This document shows, piece by piece, positions 8,239 to 15,260 of a stretch of 64,000 nucleotides of DNA. Under the pieces are notes generated by a model. The model was not told the origin of the DNA, did no database searches, and saw only the letters and a program-made list of their open reading frames with translations. Both the position numbers and the translations under genes were made by a program. Location of the stretch: positions 2,604,001-2,668,000 of the forward strand of contig NZ_CP062182.1 in the NCBI RefSeq assembly GCF_022700675.1. The letters run 5' to 3'. Source of the DNA: Acinetobacter sp. ASP199 (GTDB lineage Bacteria; Pseudomonadota; Gammaproteobacteria; Pseudomonadales; Moraxellaceae). Position 1 is the first letter of the stretch. Every line of letters starts with the position of its first letter.

Positions 8239-9522
8239 ATGATCGTTGAATACTTAAAGAAATTACCTTTTTATGAAAAACACTGGTTTCAATTTATTCT
8301 ATTTGTACTCAGGCGCTTCGAGGCCGACCGCTGCCGTGAACAGGCGGGTTCACTGACTTATACCACCCTGTTTGCCGTAGTACCGATGCTGACGGTTTTT
8401 CTGGTCATCATTTCTTCGATCAAGGCTCTGGAACCTGCACGTCAGCAACTTCAGGAAATGATCTATACCAATTTTCTGCCTAAGACCACTATTGCCTTTG
8501 ATAAAGCCCTGAGTGCTTTTACTGACAAATCCAGCAATCTTACCATCATCGGGATCCTGTTTCTGTTTATTACTACCGTGATGATGCTGACCAGTATTGA
8601 AACAGTATTTAACCGGATCTGGCGTGTCACAGAAACACGTGGCGGGATTATCGGCTTTATGCGCTATTGGACCATTATTTCCCTCGGTCCGATTTTACTC
8701 GGTAGCGCTTTCGTGATTTCTTCGACCATGGCTTCCATGAATGTGCTGAGCAACAACTTTGCCGGCTACGAAGTGGATGGTGCTTTTATACTGTGGCTGA
8801 TTTCATTTTCTTTGACGATACTCGGCTTCTTCATCCTGAACTGGACCATACCTAACCGTAATGTACCGATCAAATCCGCATTCGTGGGCGGTTTATTTAG
8901 TGCGGTGGTCTTTGAACTATTAAAGAACCTGTTTGGCTTTATCATGTCCAATTTCACCAGTTATGAAATTGTGTACGGTGCTTTTGCAGCGGTTCCAATT
9001 TTTCTACTCTGGATTTTTCTCTCCTGGAATATCGTCCTGCTTGGCGTAGAAATCAGTTATGCCATCACAGCATTTGAATCAGGTCAGGATCGTAAAAGCC
9101 ATCCAATTCTGATGTTACTGGATTTGCTAGCCCTGTTTTACCGCAAGCAAAAAACCGGGGAAAGTATTAGCGAGTCACAGGCGCTTGAAGTCTTGGGACG
9201 TGATGAAATTGGTCGTTTGCCAAACTATATCGCCATGTTTGAAAAACAAAACCTGATTAAACGTACTGATGATAATGAATATGTCCTGGTACGTGATCTA
9301 GATCAGGTTAATTTCTGGGATTTCTACCTGAAACTTCCTTATGCCTTGCCACATACGCATCAAATTGAAAATGTTCAGATTGATGATTTATGGATGCAGC
9401 GACTACAGCCAAAATTAAGAGAGGCAGATCAGTATCTGGCAGAAAATCTAAGCATTCCTCTTTCAGAACTGTTTAAGCAGAAAGAAGCACAGAATGCATC
9501 CCAGGTTCATCCTAAGACTTAA
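8239..9522 (+). CDS. YihY/BrkB-family inner-membrane protein
   Basis: A 427-residue membrane protein of the YihY (formerly RNase BN/BrkB) family. About six membrane spans lie in residues 30-290, with family landmarks RCREQAGSLTYTTLFAVVPML near the N-terminus, FNRIWRV, and YGAFAAVPIFLLWIFLSWNIVLLGVEISYA near the end of the membrane part. The C-terminal 130 residues are soluble and include a winged-helix-like stretch (ISESQALEVLGRDEIGRLPNYIAMFEKQNLI), as in other long proteobacterial members. The biochemical role is unresolved; the early RNase BN assignment does not apply. It is monocistronic and closed by a strong bidirectional hairpin. Confidence 0.88.
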   Translation: MIVEYLKKLPFYEKHWFQFILFVLRRFEADRCREQAGSLTYTTLFAVVPMLTVFLVIISSIKALEPARQQLQEMIYTNFLPKTTIAFDKALSAFTDKSSNLTIIGILFLFITTVMMLTSIETVFNRIWRVTETRGGIIGFMRYWTIISLGPILLGSAFVISSTMASMNVLSNNFAGYEVDGAFILWLISFSLTILGFFILNWTIPNRNVPIKSAFVGGLFSAVVFELLKNLFGFIMSNFTSYEIVYGAFAAVPIFLLWIFLSWNIVLLGVEISYAITAFESGQDRKSHPILMLLDLLALFYRKQKTGESISESQALEVLGRDEIGRLPNYIAMFEKQNLIKRTDDNEYVLVRDLDQVNFWDFYLKLPYALPHTHQIENVQIDDLWMQRLQPKLREADQYLAENLSIPLSELFKQKEAQNASQVHPKT

Positions 9523-9530
9523 ATACTTCT

Positions 9531-9566
9531 AAAAAGAAATCCTCTCTTAGGAGAGGATTTCTTTTT
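9531..9566. terminator. Bidirectional terminator after the YihY-family gene
   Basis: A long perfect stem (AAAAAGAAATCCTCTC with its complement, loop TTAG) with A and T runs on the two sides. It can end the plus-strand gene and lies downstream of the minus-strand DMT exporter gene. Confidence 0.9.
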
Positions 9567-9650
9567 AGAACGATATAACTAAGATTCTGAGCAAAGACAG
9601 GTATTCGCCAGGTTTTTCATATCGAATTAAAACTATTTATAATCAATGTT

Positions 9651-10577
9651 TTAAGATACAACTTTTATATTTTTCGGCTTCAACCATCCCTGTAAACTTA
9701 CCAACACTACCCCCAGCATGACCATGATCGTACCGATAATAAAGTTCATCTCAACTTTTTCATCGAGTAGTAGAACTCCAAATATCATCCCAAACACGGG
9801 TGTTAGAAAAGAAAATACGCCCAGACGTGAAGCCAAATATTTTTTCAGCATCCAGAACCAGATCAGATAACTGGCAAAAGAAATCACCACTGTATGAAAA
9901 ATCAGACTAGAAATAGAGAGCATTGTCCAATTCACAGTGGTCTGCCCTGTAATCCACGCTAGTGGTAATAGCAAGATGCCACCCATCAAGAGCTGATAGA
10001 ACAAGGTTTGGGTTGCTGGTGCTTCAGCTAATCGTGTTAATCGAACACTTACCGTGGTTGCAGCCCAAAATATACCCGCTGTTAAAGCCAATAAATCACC
10101 CCAAAGCACGCTGGCTTGCGTAGCCTGACCAGTTTGACTACGAAATAAGAAACTCACCACGATCCCGCTAAACGCAACCAGAATACCGCCCCACTGTAAG
10201 GGAGATAAATGTTCCGAAGGAAGTTTCCAATGTAGCCCCAGCGCCACGAAAATTGGTGCGGTATACAGTAATACGATGGTATGTGAAGCAGAAGTATAAC
10301 GAAGCGCTTCAGCGACCAGGTAGAACTCTAAAGCGAACAATACACCGACCAGCAAACCTGCCGGAAGATAGTTTCTGCTCCATAGCTGGCGCCTTATACC
10401 TGCTTGAATCAAAGGATAAACCATTAATGCAGATAAGGCCGAACGCAATGCAATCTGCATTAAAGCCGAAATATCTGGTGCCGCCAGCTTGAGTACCACC
10501 TGCTGTAGTCCCCACAACATACACAGGACAAACATGATCAATGAGGCTTGCGCATCAAGCGCTTTACGCTGCTCCAC
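9651..10577 (-). CDS. DMT-superfamily (EamA) transporter
   Basis: A 308-residue protein with ten predicted membrane spans arranged as two EamA repeats (about 12-145 and 160-295). Repeat one holds WGLQQVVLKLAAPDISALMQIALRSALSAL, repeat two ends FSFLTPVFGMIFGVLLLDEKVEMNFIIG, a typical EamA signature. These are drug/metabolite exporters, often for amino acids; the substrate cannot be told. The start is GTG (MEQRK), with AGGTTG about 8 bases before. No operon partner. Confidence 0.87.
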   Translation of the reverse strand: MEQRKALDAQASLIMFVLCMLWGLQQVVLKLAAPDISALMQIALRSALSALMVYPLIQAGIRRQLWSRNYLPAGLLVGVLFALEFYLVAEALRYTSASHTIVLLYTAPIFVALGLHWKLPSEHLSPLQWGGILVAFSGIVVSFLFRSQTGQATQASVLWGDLLALTAGIFWAATTVSVRLTRLAEAPATQTLFYQLLMGGILLLPLAWITGQTTVNWTMLSISSLIFHTVVISFASYLIWFWMLKKYLASRLGVFSFLTPVFGMIFGVLLLDEKVEMNFIIGTIMVMLGVVLVSLQGWLKPKNIKVVS

Positions 10578-10604
10578 AAATACAACCTAATTCACATAAA
10601 GAGG

Positions 10605-10752
10605 TATACTATAAATCTGCCAAACTGAAAAGCGAGGCTTAAAATCAGAAAATTCAATATATTTTTCTATTCGCCATAATATAAAAATGCGAAGCGGAGA
10701 GCTTAGACTTGGCTTCTTACTCAGAGGTTCCATGTGGAACCTTTTATTTTTA
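10605..10752 (+). ncRNA. Candidate small RNA with its own terminator
   Basis: A strong plus-strand terminator hairpin (AGGTTCCA, loop TG, TGGAACCT, at 10725-10742, then TTTATTTTTATT) sits between two minus-strand genes, so no annotated gene can feed into it. Upstream, TATACTATAAAT at 10605-10616 could be a -10 element, and GAAGC...GCTTC could form an internal stem. No good -35 is visible. The RNA would be about 130 nt. Evidence is only the orphan terminator and the weak -10. Confidence 0.35.
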
Positions 10753-10820
10753 TTCAAGTTTCGATGAAAATCTGTTTCATAAAGCTTAGCCTGTGCAGAC
10801 TTTCTCATAAGATTTCCAAT

Positions 10821-10846
10821 AAAAAAGGAGCATTTTGCTCCTTTTA
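10821..10846 (-). terminator. Terminator of the FAH-family hydrolase gene
   Basis: GGAGCA and TGCTCC arms with a three-base loop. Read on the minus strand the stem is followed by TTTTTTATT, right after the stop of the hydrolase gene. Confidence 0.88.
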
Positions 10847-10862
10847 AATTTAATCAGAACGA

Positions 10863-11504
10863 TTATTTCACAAAGGTGGTCCAGACATATTCCTGGTTTT
10901 TACCCTTTAAGGTCATTTTCAACTGTTCACCGGATTGCAATGCTGCTACACCCGCTGGTGTACCGGTCATCACCACATCTCCTTCTTCCAGAGTAAATAC
11001 CTGGCTGATCTCTACCAGCAATGTTCCCACATCAAAGATGAGTAAAGCAGTGTCACCTTTCTGACGCAGTTCATCATTTACATGCAGGGTGTAGTGTACA
11101 TCTTTCCAGTCATTCACTACGTCTTCAACTGCTATCCAGTCAGAGAGCAGGCAAGCACCATCATAAGCTTTGGCACGTTCCCATGGCTGGCCTTTTTTCT
11201 TCAGGTCATTTTGCAGATCACGCAAAGTCAGATCCAGGCCTAAAGTCAGCGCCCCCACTGCTTCTAAAGCTTTTACAGGATCAGTTTCATTTTTCAGAGT
11301 ACGGTCAATACGCAAGCTCAGCTCACATTCATAATGACAGCTGCCCAGATCACGATTCCATTCAATTCCAGCATCCAGATCGCCTAATGCACTTGGTGGC
11401 TTGATAAACAGAACTGGGCGTTCCGGTATGGCATTACCCAGCTCTTTAGCATGATCTGCATAACTGCGGCCGACACAAACGATCTTGGATGGACGTGTAC
11501 TCAT
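10863..11504 (-). CDS. Fumarylacetoacetate hydrolase (FAH)-family protein
   Basis: A 213-residue FAH-fold protein without the extra N-terminal domain of true FAH. It opens with KIVCVGRSYADHAKELG and ERPVLFIKPPSAL. The metal ligands include the ExE pair in CHYECELSLRI and a downstream Asp in LGLDLTLRDLQ; the family end motif QVFTLEEGDVVMTGTPAGVAAL is intact. Small members are acylpyruvate hydrolases or oxaloacetate decarboxylases of the YcgM/FAHD1 type, a likely role here in clearing oxaloacetate-like keto acids. It is followed by a terminator, and the YcxB-like gene lies 31 bp upstream on the same strand. Confidence 0.88.
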   Translation of the reverse strand: MSTRPSKIVCVGRSYADHAKELGNAIPERPVLFIKPPSALGDLDAGIEWNRDLGSCHYECELSLRIDRTLKNETDPVKALEAVGALTLGLDLTLRDLQNDLKKKGQPWERAKAYDGACLLSDWIAVEDVVNDWKDVHYTLHVNDELRQKGDTALLIFDVGTLLVEISQVFTLEEGDVVMTGTPAGVAALQSGEQLKMTLKGKNQEYVWTTFVK

Positions 11505-11535
11505 GATTGACTATTTTCCCTTTTAAATGTTGAAA

Positions 11536-12033
11536 TTATTTCTTGAAAGTACGTTCAAAAATGCTTTGTTCCGTGGCATCGGCAAAGGCACGTTTAGGTA
11601 CGATCACCACGGTACGATTTTTAAGTTCCAGCATATAGGTCAGCTTGCCTTTGGCAAAGTTTTGCACTTCACTATAATGCACGACCTTGTTGCGGCCATT
11701 ATGAAAGATTTCCGCATGATCCTGATACAGGTCAATGCCCTGCTCGCTCTTGCCAAACTGGTATTTCACAAACTGGCGCTTGAACATCATCGGCAGAAAC
11801 CAGTAACGCATGATGCCCTGTAAAAGCAGGAAGAATGCACCCAGTGCCACGTAATAACGTCCCACCCCATCAAAGCCCATAGAAAAGCCCCAGATAATGA
11901 TCCCGACACTCACCAAAGGAGTCAGAAACCGGCTGATCTGCTTTTTGCCAAAAGTGGCCAAAGCAAATCCATCCTGAGATTCTTCTAAAGTCAGAAAATA
12001 GCGGGTCGATAAAGTCGGTGCTGACTCAGTCAT
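11536..12033 (-). CDS. YcxB-like membrane protein
   Basis: A 165-residue protein with two adjacent membrane spans (about 36-55 and 60-80) and a cytosolic C-terminal domain. The tail (YQDHAEIFHNGRNKVVHYSEVQNFAKGKLTYML ... TVVIVPKRAFAD) has the strand order and the PKRAF motif of YcxB-like proteins, whose function is unknown. It lies 31 bp upstream of the FAH-family gene on the same strand, so the two are probably co-transcribed. The first 30 residues are soluble. Confidence 0.72.
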   Translation of the reverse strand: MTESAPTLSTRYFLTLEESQDGFALATFGKKQISRFLTPLVSVGIIIWGFSMGFDGVGRYYVALGAFFLLLQGIMRYWFLPMMFKRQFVKYQFGKSEQGIDLYQDHAEIFHNGRNKVVHYSEVQNFAKGKLTYMLELKNRTVVIVPKRAFADATEQSIFERTFKK

Positions 12034-12204
12034 AGCATCACATCAAAATATAAAAATCCTTGGCTCATACTATATCAAATTCACTGCTATCCCCATTAGC
12101 AAAATGTATTCGGAAATGAATTACATATCTTTGCTTCCGCTGGTTATAAAAATCGTTTTTAATTCCCGGGTATCAGAATAATAAAATGCACAACAGGACG
12201 TTGT

Positions 12205-13506
12205 ATGAAATCATTGAAATCGTGTCTGCTTCTTTGCCTCTGCACGACTTATATTCCTTTCAGCTGGGCGAAAATTATTCCCTGGACGCCTGCACTTCCG
12301 AGCAGTATCGATGTCTTTTCCGGTGGTCCTCAGCAGCTGGCAGATTTGACCGGTGACCGACTATTCATCTATGCACATCCTCGACAATCCTTACAGTTGC
12401 CGACCTTTAAGCAGGCAGCTGCTCAAAGCGTGCAATTTTATAGCAGTGCGGTGATATTACCGATCCCTGAGGCTCAGGTTAAAAAACATCTTTCCAACTA
12501 TCAGGGCTATGCCGGCCTGTTTCCAGCACTCAAGTCTGCCAAGATTCTGGAATCCCACGGACACATCCAGCAGGTGCGTTATCAGGTACATATTCCTACG
12601 CCAATTCCAGTACTGAATTTCAAGGAAAATGTGCTAATGCAGCATCATGTATCAGAAAATAGTATTGAGACTTTGATTGTGGATGCCCCGATTCCTTATG
12701 GTGCTGGACGACTGGAATGGTTTGCACTAGGACCCAATAAAACCTTGGTCACCGTGACTCAATGGGGTGACTTAAATCAGCCGAAAGGCTTTCTGTTCAG
12801 CAAAATTTTAAATGCTTTACCTGAAGCTAAACTGGGTATTCCTGCGGGTACCAATGCTTTCCTGCTTGAAGCGTTACAGCAACGTTTTAACCCCCAGTCA
12901 AGCATTCCATTATCTGCAAACCAGATTCCGCAAATTCATTTTAATAGCAGACAAATTCAGAAAATCACTCAACTCAGTCAGCAGTCTGCCCAGCCTGTCA
13001 GCTTTATTCTGCCTGCACGTCAGCTCAAATATGATCAAACCCCAGAAAACATACGTTTTAGCAGCAGTTTTCATTATTATCCACAACCCGTTCAGAAACT
13101 GCAGCCTTGGCTTGCAGCTGATGCCAGTCAGCAACTGTTTCCACGACAAATTCGCAAAGTGGAACTTCATCCAGTGAATAGTCAGCAGATGGATGCTAAC
13201 TATAAGGTATCAGTTGGACTGGGGGTGATTCAGATTCCATTCGATTTCAAGTTACGCTATCAACAGTCTTCGCCTTTGCAGAGCAAGTTTGATGCGATTG
13301 GCGGAGATCTGAAATTTGTCAAAGCAGGCATGAAACTGCTGCCACAAGCGCATGGCACTTTATTTCAAATGACCAGCAGCATGAAAATTCATGATCAGGC
13401 GCCATTTTTATTACGTGCCATGCGTAGTATGCCTTATCACGATACTTTGCCAGCAGTGGGAGCAAATACAGTCTACGCACTTAAAGTGCAGCAAAAGCTG
13501 AAATGA
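12205..13506 (+). CDS. Exported protein with two SRPBCC/START-like halves
   Basis: A 433-residue protein with a signal peptide (about 1-23, ends SWA). I do not know a named family. The first half (about 70-230) reads like a START/SRPBCC lipid-binding domain: YSSAVILPIPEAQVKKHLSNYQGYAGLFPALKSAKILE, then paired strands and a C-terminal helix (KGFLFSKILNALPEAKLGIPAGTNAFLLEALQQRF). The second half (about 290-430) has a similar strand-rich layout ending in PAVGANTVYALKVQQ. It may bind a hydrophobic ligand in the periplasm. It stands alone and ends before the tRNA region. Confidence 0.65.
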   Translation: MKSLKSCLLLCLCTTYIPFSWAKIIPWTPALPSSIDVFSGGPQQLADLTGDRLFIYAHPRQSLQLPTFKQAAAQSVQFYSSAVILPIPEAQVKKHLSNYQGYAGLFPALKSAKILESHGHIQQVRYQVHIPTPIPVLNFKENVLMQHHVSENSIETLIVDAPIPYGAGRLEWFALGPNKTLVTVTQWGDLNQPKGFLFSKILNALPEAKLGIPAGTNAFLLEALQQRFNPQSSIPLSANQIPQIHFNSRQIQKITQLSQQSAQPVSFILPARQLKYDQTPENIRFSSSFHYYPQPVQKLQPWLAADASQQLFPRQIRKVELHPVNSQQMDANYKVSVGLGVIQIPFDFKLRYQQSSPLQSKFDAIGGDLKFVKAGMKLLPQAHGTLFQMTSSMKIHDQAPFLLRAMRSMPYHDTLPAVGANTVYALKVQQKLK

Positions 13507-13560
13507 AGTCAAAAGCAGTTATTGTTTTTTTATATCTATGAACCAAAATCAGCAGACGTA

Positions 13561-13588
13561 AAAAAACCGCATCAATGTGCGGTTTTTT
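13561..13588. terminator. Bidirectional terminator between the SRPBCC-like gene and tRNA-Arg
   Basis: AAAAAACCGCA and TGCGGTTTTTT are perfect arms. The hairpin can stop the plus-strand gene and the minus-strand tRNA-Arg transcript. A near copy follows the second tRNA-Arg unit. Confidence 0.88.
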
Positions 13589-13606
13589 CAGAATTCTTAT
13601 CAAGAT

Positions 13607-13683
13607 TGGTGCGCTCAGAGAGATTCGAACTCCCGACCCCTTAGTTCGTAGCCAAGTGCTCTATCCAGCTGAGCTATGAGCGC
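13607..13683 (-). tRNA. tRNA-Arg (anticodon ACG), distal copy
   Basis: A 77-nt cloverleaf with encoded CCA. Acceptor arms GCGCTCA/TGAGCGC, D-arm AGCTCAGCTGGATAGAGC, anticodon arm CTTGG-CTACGAA-CTAAG with anticodon ACG (read as ICG for CGN codons), T-arm GGGAGTTCGAATCTCTC. It is base-for-base identical to the two other tRNA-Arg genes of this window, and separated from them by a decayed reductase gene and about 1 kb. Confidence 0.96.
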
Positions 13684-13968
13684 GACGTCTTGATGGGGTG
13701 CATTATATATGTTTTTCTAAACTTGTTAAGTCTTTTTTAATAAAAATCCAAACAAACGTACAGTAAATAAACGATATCATTAAATTCAGGTTTTATAGGT
13801 GAATTTTCATGCAGATTTAGAGCTAAAACCAATAAATCATGAAATTTGCAAATATGGAATTTTTAAAGGATGACCACAAAATGTAATCAAGCAACCCCCA
13901 AACACTCAAGTTATACAGCAACCATGGATATCAAGCTCCTTCTCTCTCAATCATTCTTGCATCAATAA
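13684..13968. other. Intergenic stretch between tRNA-Arg and the decayed reductase
   Basis: 285 bp of AT-rich DNA. No ORF with a ribosome-binding site and no tRNA fragment is visible. It should hold the promoter of the distal tRNA-Arg, but no unambiguous -35/-10 pair was seen. Confidence 0.4.
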
Positions 13969-14573
13969 TCAGTCGCCTACTGTCCCGGTTATCACGCCCC
14001 CCACCTGCTTATAATGAGTAAACACCACACCGTTTGAGGAAACCTGATGATCTGTTAATTCAAAAGCTATAGGCTTGGAATCCCCCGCAAACAAACGCTT
14101 ACCTGTACCAAGAACAACAGGAAAAGTCATTAAACTGAGTTCATCTACCAGACCATATTTAAAAAGAGCCTGTACCAGACTGGCACTGCCATGTACCCTG
14201 ATATCTCCACCTTCTGAAACTTTCAGTTGCTTCACTTCATCAATACTTTTTAGAAAGATCGTATTTTGCCAGTCCGAGTGATCCAGACTGGTGGATAGTA
14301 CATATTTATTGACCTCATTAATTCCTGGCCACTGCTCTGCATGTTGAGGCCAGTAAGACTCAAAAATCTGAAAGGTCGTTCTTCCCAGGAGAATGTCAGT
14401 GGACTGCATCCATTTTTCCATGATGGTATCAAAGGCTGGATCTGGCTCAGCAGTAAAATACGGTGCCACCCAGCCCCATATTAAAAACCACCGAATGTAT
14501 CTTCTTCGGGTCCGCCGGGTGCCTGCATCACGCCATCTAGGGTCAGAAATTCCTGAACAATGATTTTTCTCAT
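13969..14573 (-). pseudogene. Decayed RibD C-terminal/DHFR-like reductase
   Basis: The gene starts at ATG 14573 (AGAAGG upstream) with MRKIIVQEFLTLDGVMQAPGG, the classic opening of dihydrofolate reductase-family RibD-like proteins. After 30 codons (…EEDTFGGF) an in-frame TAA occurs, and the continuing homology (WGWVAPYFTAEPDPAFD…) is in the -1 frame, so there is both a nonsense change (expected AAA to TAA) and a one-base loss in the G run of the expected YGGW. The rest, with ILLGRTTFQIFESYWP and the LVDELSLMTFPVVLGTGKRLF motif, is intact to 13969. An internal start at 14469 would give 166 residues lacking the first strand and cofactor loop, so it is probably dead. Confidence 0.82.
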
Positions 14574-14651
14574 TTCATGCCTTCTTTTTATTCTGTTGCC
14601 TGAAACTTATTTTTAGCATGTGATTTATATAGGTTATGTAAATTTTAGGCA

Positions 14652-14676
14652 CAAAAAAACCGCAACATGTGCGGTT
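14652..14676 (-). terminator. Terminator of the tRNA-Ser-Arg-Arg array
   Basis: CCGCA/TGCGG arms; on the minus strand the stem is followed by seven T. It resembles the terminator after the distal tRNA-Arg, as expected for a duplicated unit. Confidence 0.82.
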
Positions 14677-14688
14677 CATTGTTCAAGT

Positions 14689-14765
14689 TGGTGCGCTCAG
14701 AGAGATTCGAACTCCCGACCCCTTAGTTCGTAGCCAAGTGCTCTATCCAGCTGAGCTATGAGCGC
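14689..14765 (-). tRNA. tRNA-Arg (anticodon ACG), last gene of the array
   Basis: 77 nt including encoded CCA, same sequence as the other two copies. It follows the middle tRNA-Arg by 49 bp on the minus strand and is followed by a terminator. Confidence 0.96.
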
Positions 14766-14814
14766 GTAACTTGTGTGCCTAGGTTGGCAATACGTTTTTT
14801 CTGCTTAACTTACT

Positions 14815-14891
14815 TGGTGCGCTCAGAGAGATTCGAACTCCCGACCCCTTAGTTCGTAGCCAAGTGCTCTATCCAGCTGAGCTATGAGCGC
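14815..14891 (-). tRNA. tRNA-Arg (anticodon ACG), middle gene of the array
   Basis: 77 nt with encoded CCA and the anticodon loop CTACGAA. It lies 16 bp after tRNA-Ser on the minus strand, so both come from one precursor that needs RNase E/P-type processing. Confidence 0.96.
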
Positions 14892-14907
14892 GCGACGTAA
14901 GTAAGCG

Positions 14908-14997
14908 TGGCGGTGAGAGAGGGATTCGAACCCTCGATACAGTTACCCGTATGCGTCCTTAGCAGGGACGTGGTTTCAGCCACTCACCCATCTCACC
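14908..14997 (-). tRNA. tRNA-Ser (anticodon GCT)
   Basis: A class II tRNA of 90 nt with encoded CCA. Acceptor arms GGTGAGA/TCTCACC with discriminator G; anticodon arm CGTCC-CTGCTAA-GGACG, anticodon GCT reading AGC/AGU; long variable arm around ATACGGGTAACTGTAT; T-arm GAGGGTTCGAATCCCTC. First gene of the tRNA array. Confidence 0.96.
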
Positions 14998-15010
14998 GTA
15001 ACGTGCCGCC

Positions 15011-15039
15011 ATAATACAAATTTCGGCATAGCACTGCAA
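15011..15039 (-). promoter_or_regulatory. Promoter of the tRNA array
   Basis: On the minus strand TTGCAG (15034-15039), a 17-base spacer and TATTAT (15011-15016). The bases after the -10 (GGCGGCACG) form a GC-rich discriminator, the hallmark of stringently controlled stable-RNA promoters. The start would fall just before tRNA-Ser. Confidence 0.75.
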
Positions 15040-15260
15040 GCAAAGCTTTAAAAAAAAGTGCAGTTTTTTGCTCGATTAAATACTTTTTAAACAATTTATC
15101 TGTTTTTATACACTTATTGCGCGAAAAAGCTCCGCTTTATATCCAATAGTCGAAAATCAGCCAAAAAACGGAAACTTAAAACAGATTATTGCAATCATTT
15201 ACGTGCAGTCTGAGCGCACATGTCTTATGCTAATCCCATCTCCTAGGAAAATTTAAAGAC

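Noticed and set aside
10587..10808. Minus-strand open frame of 73 codons
   Set aside because: Its translation is rich in K, F, R and S without domain character, and it overlaps the orphan plus-strand terminator.
13607..14891. tRNA-Arg repeats as att sites of an integrated element
   Set aside because: The repeats are whole functional tRNA genes and the interval holds no integrase or phage gene.
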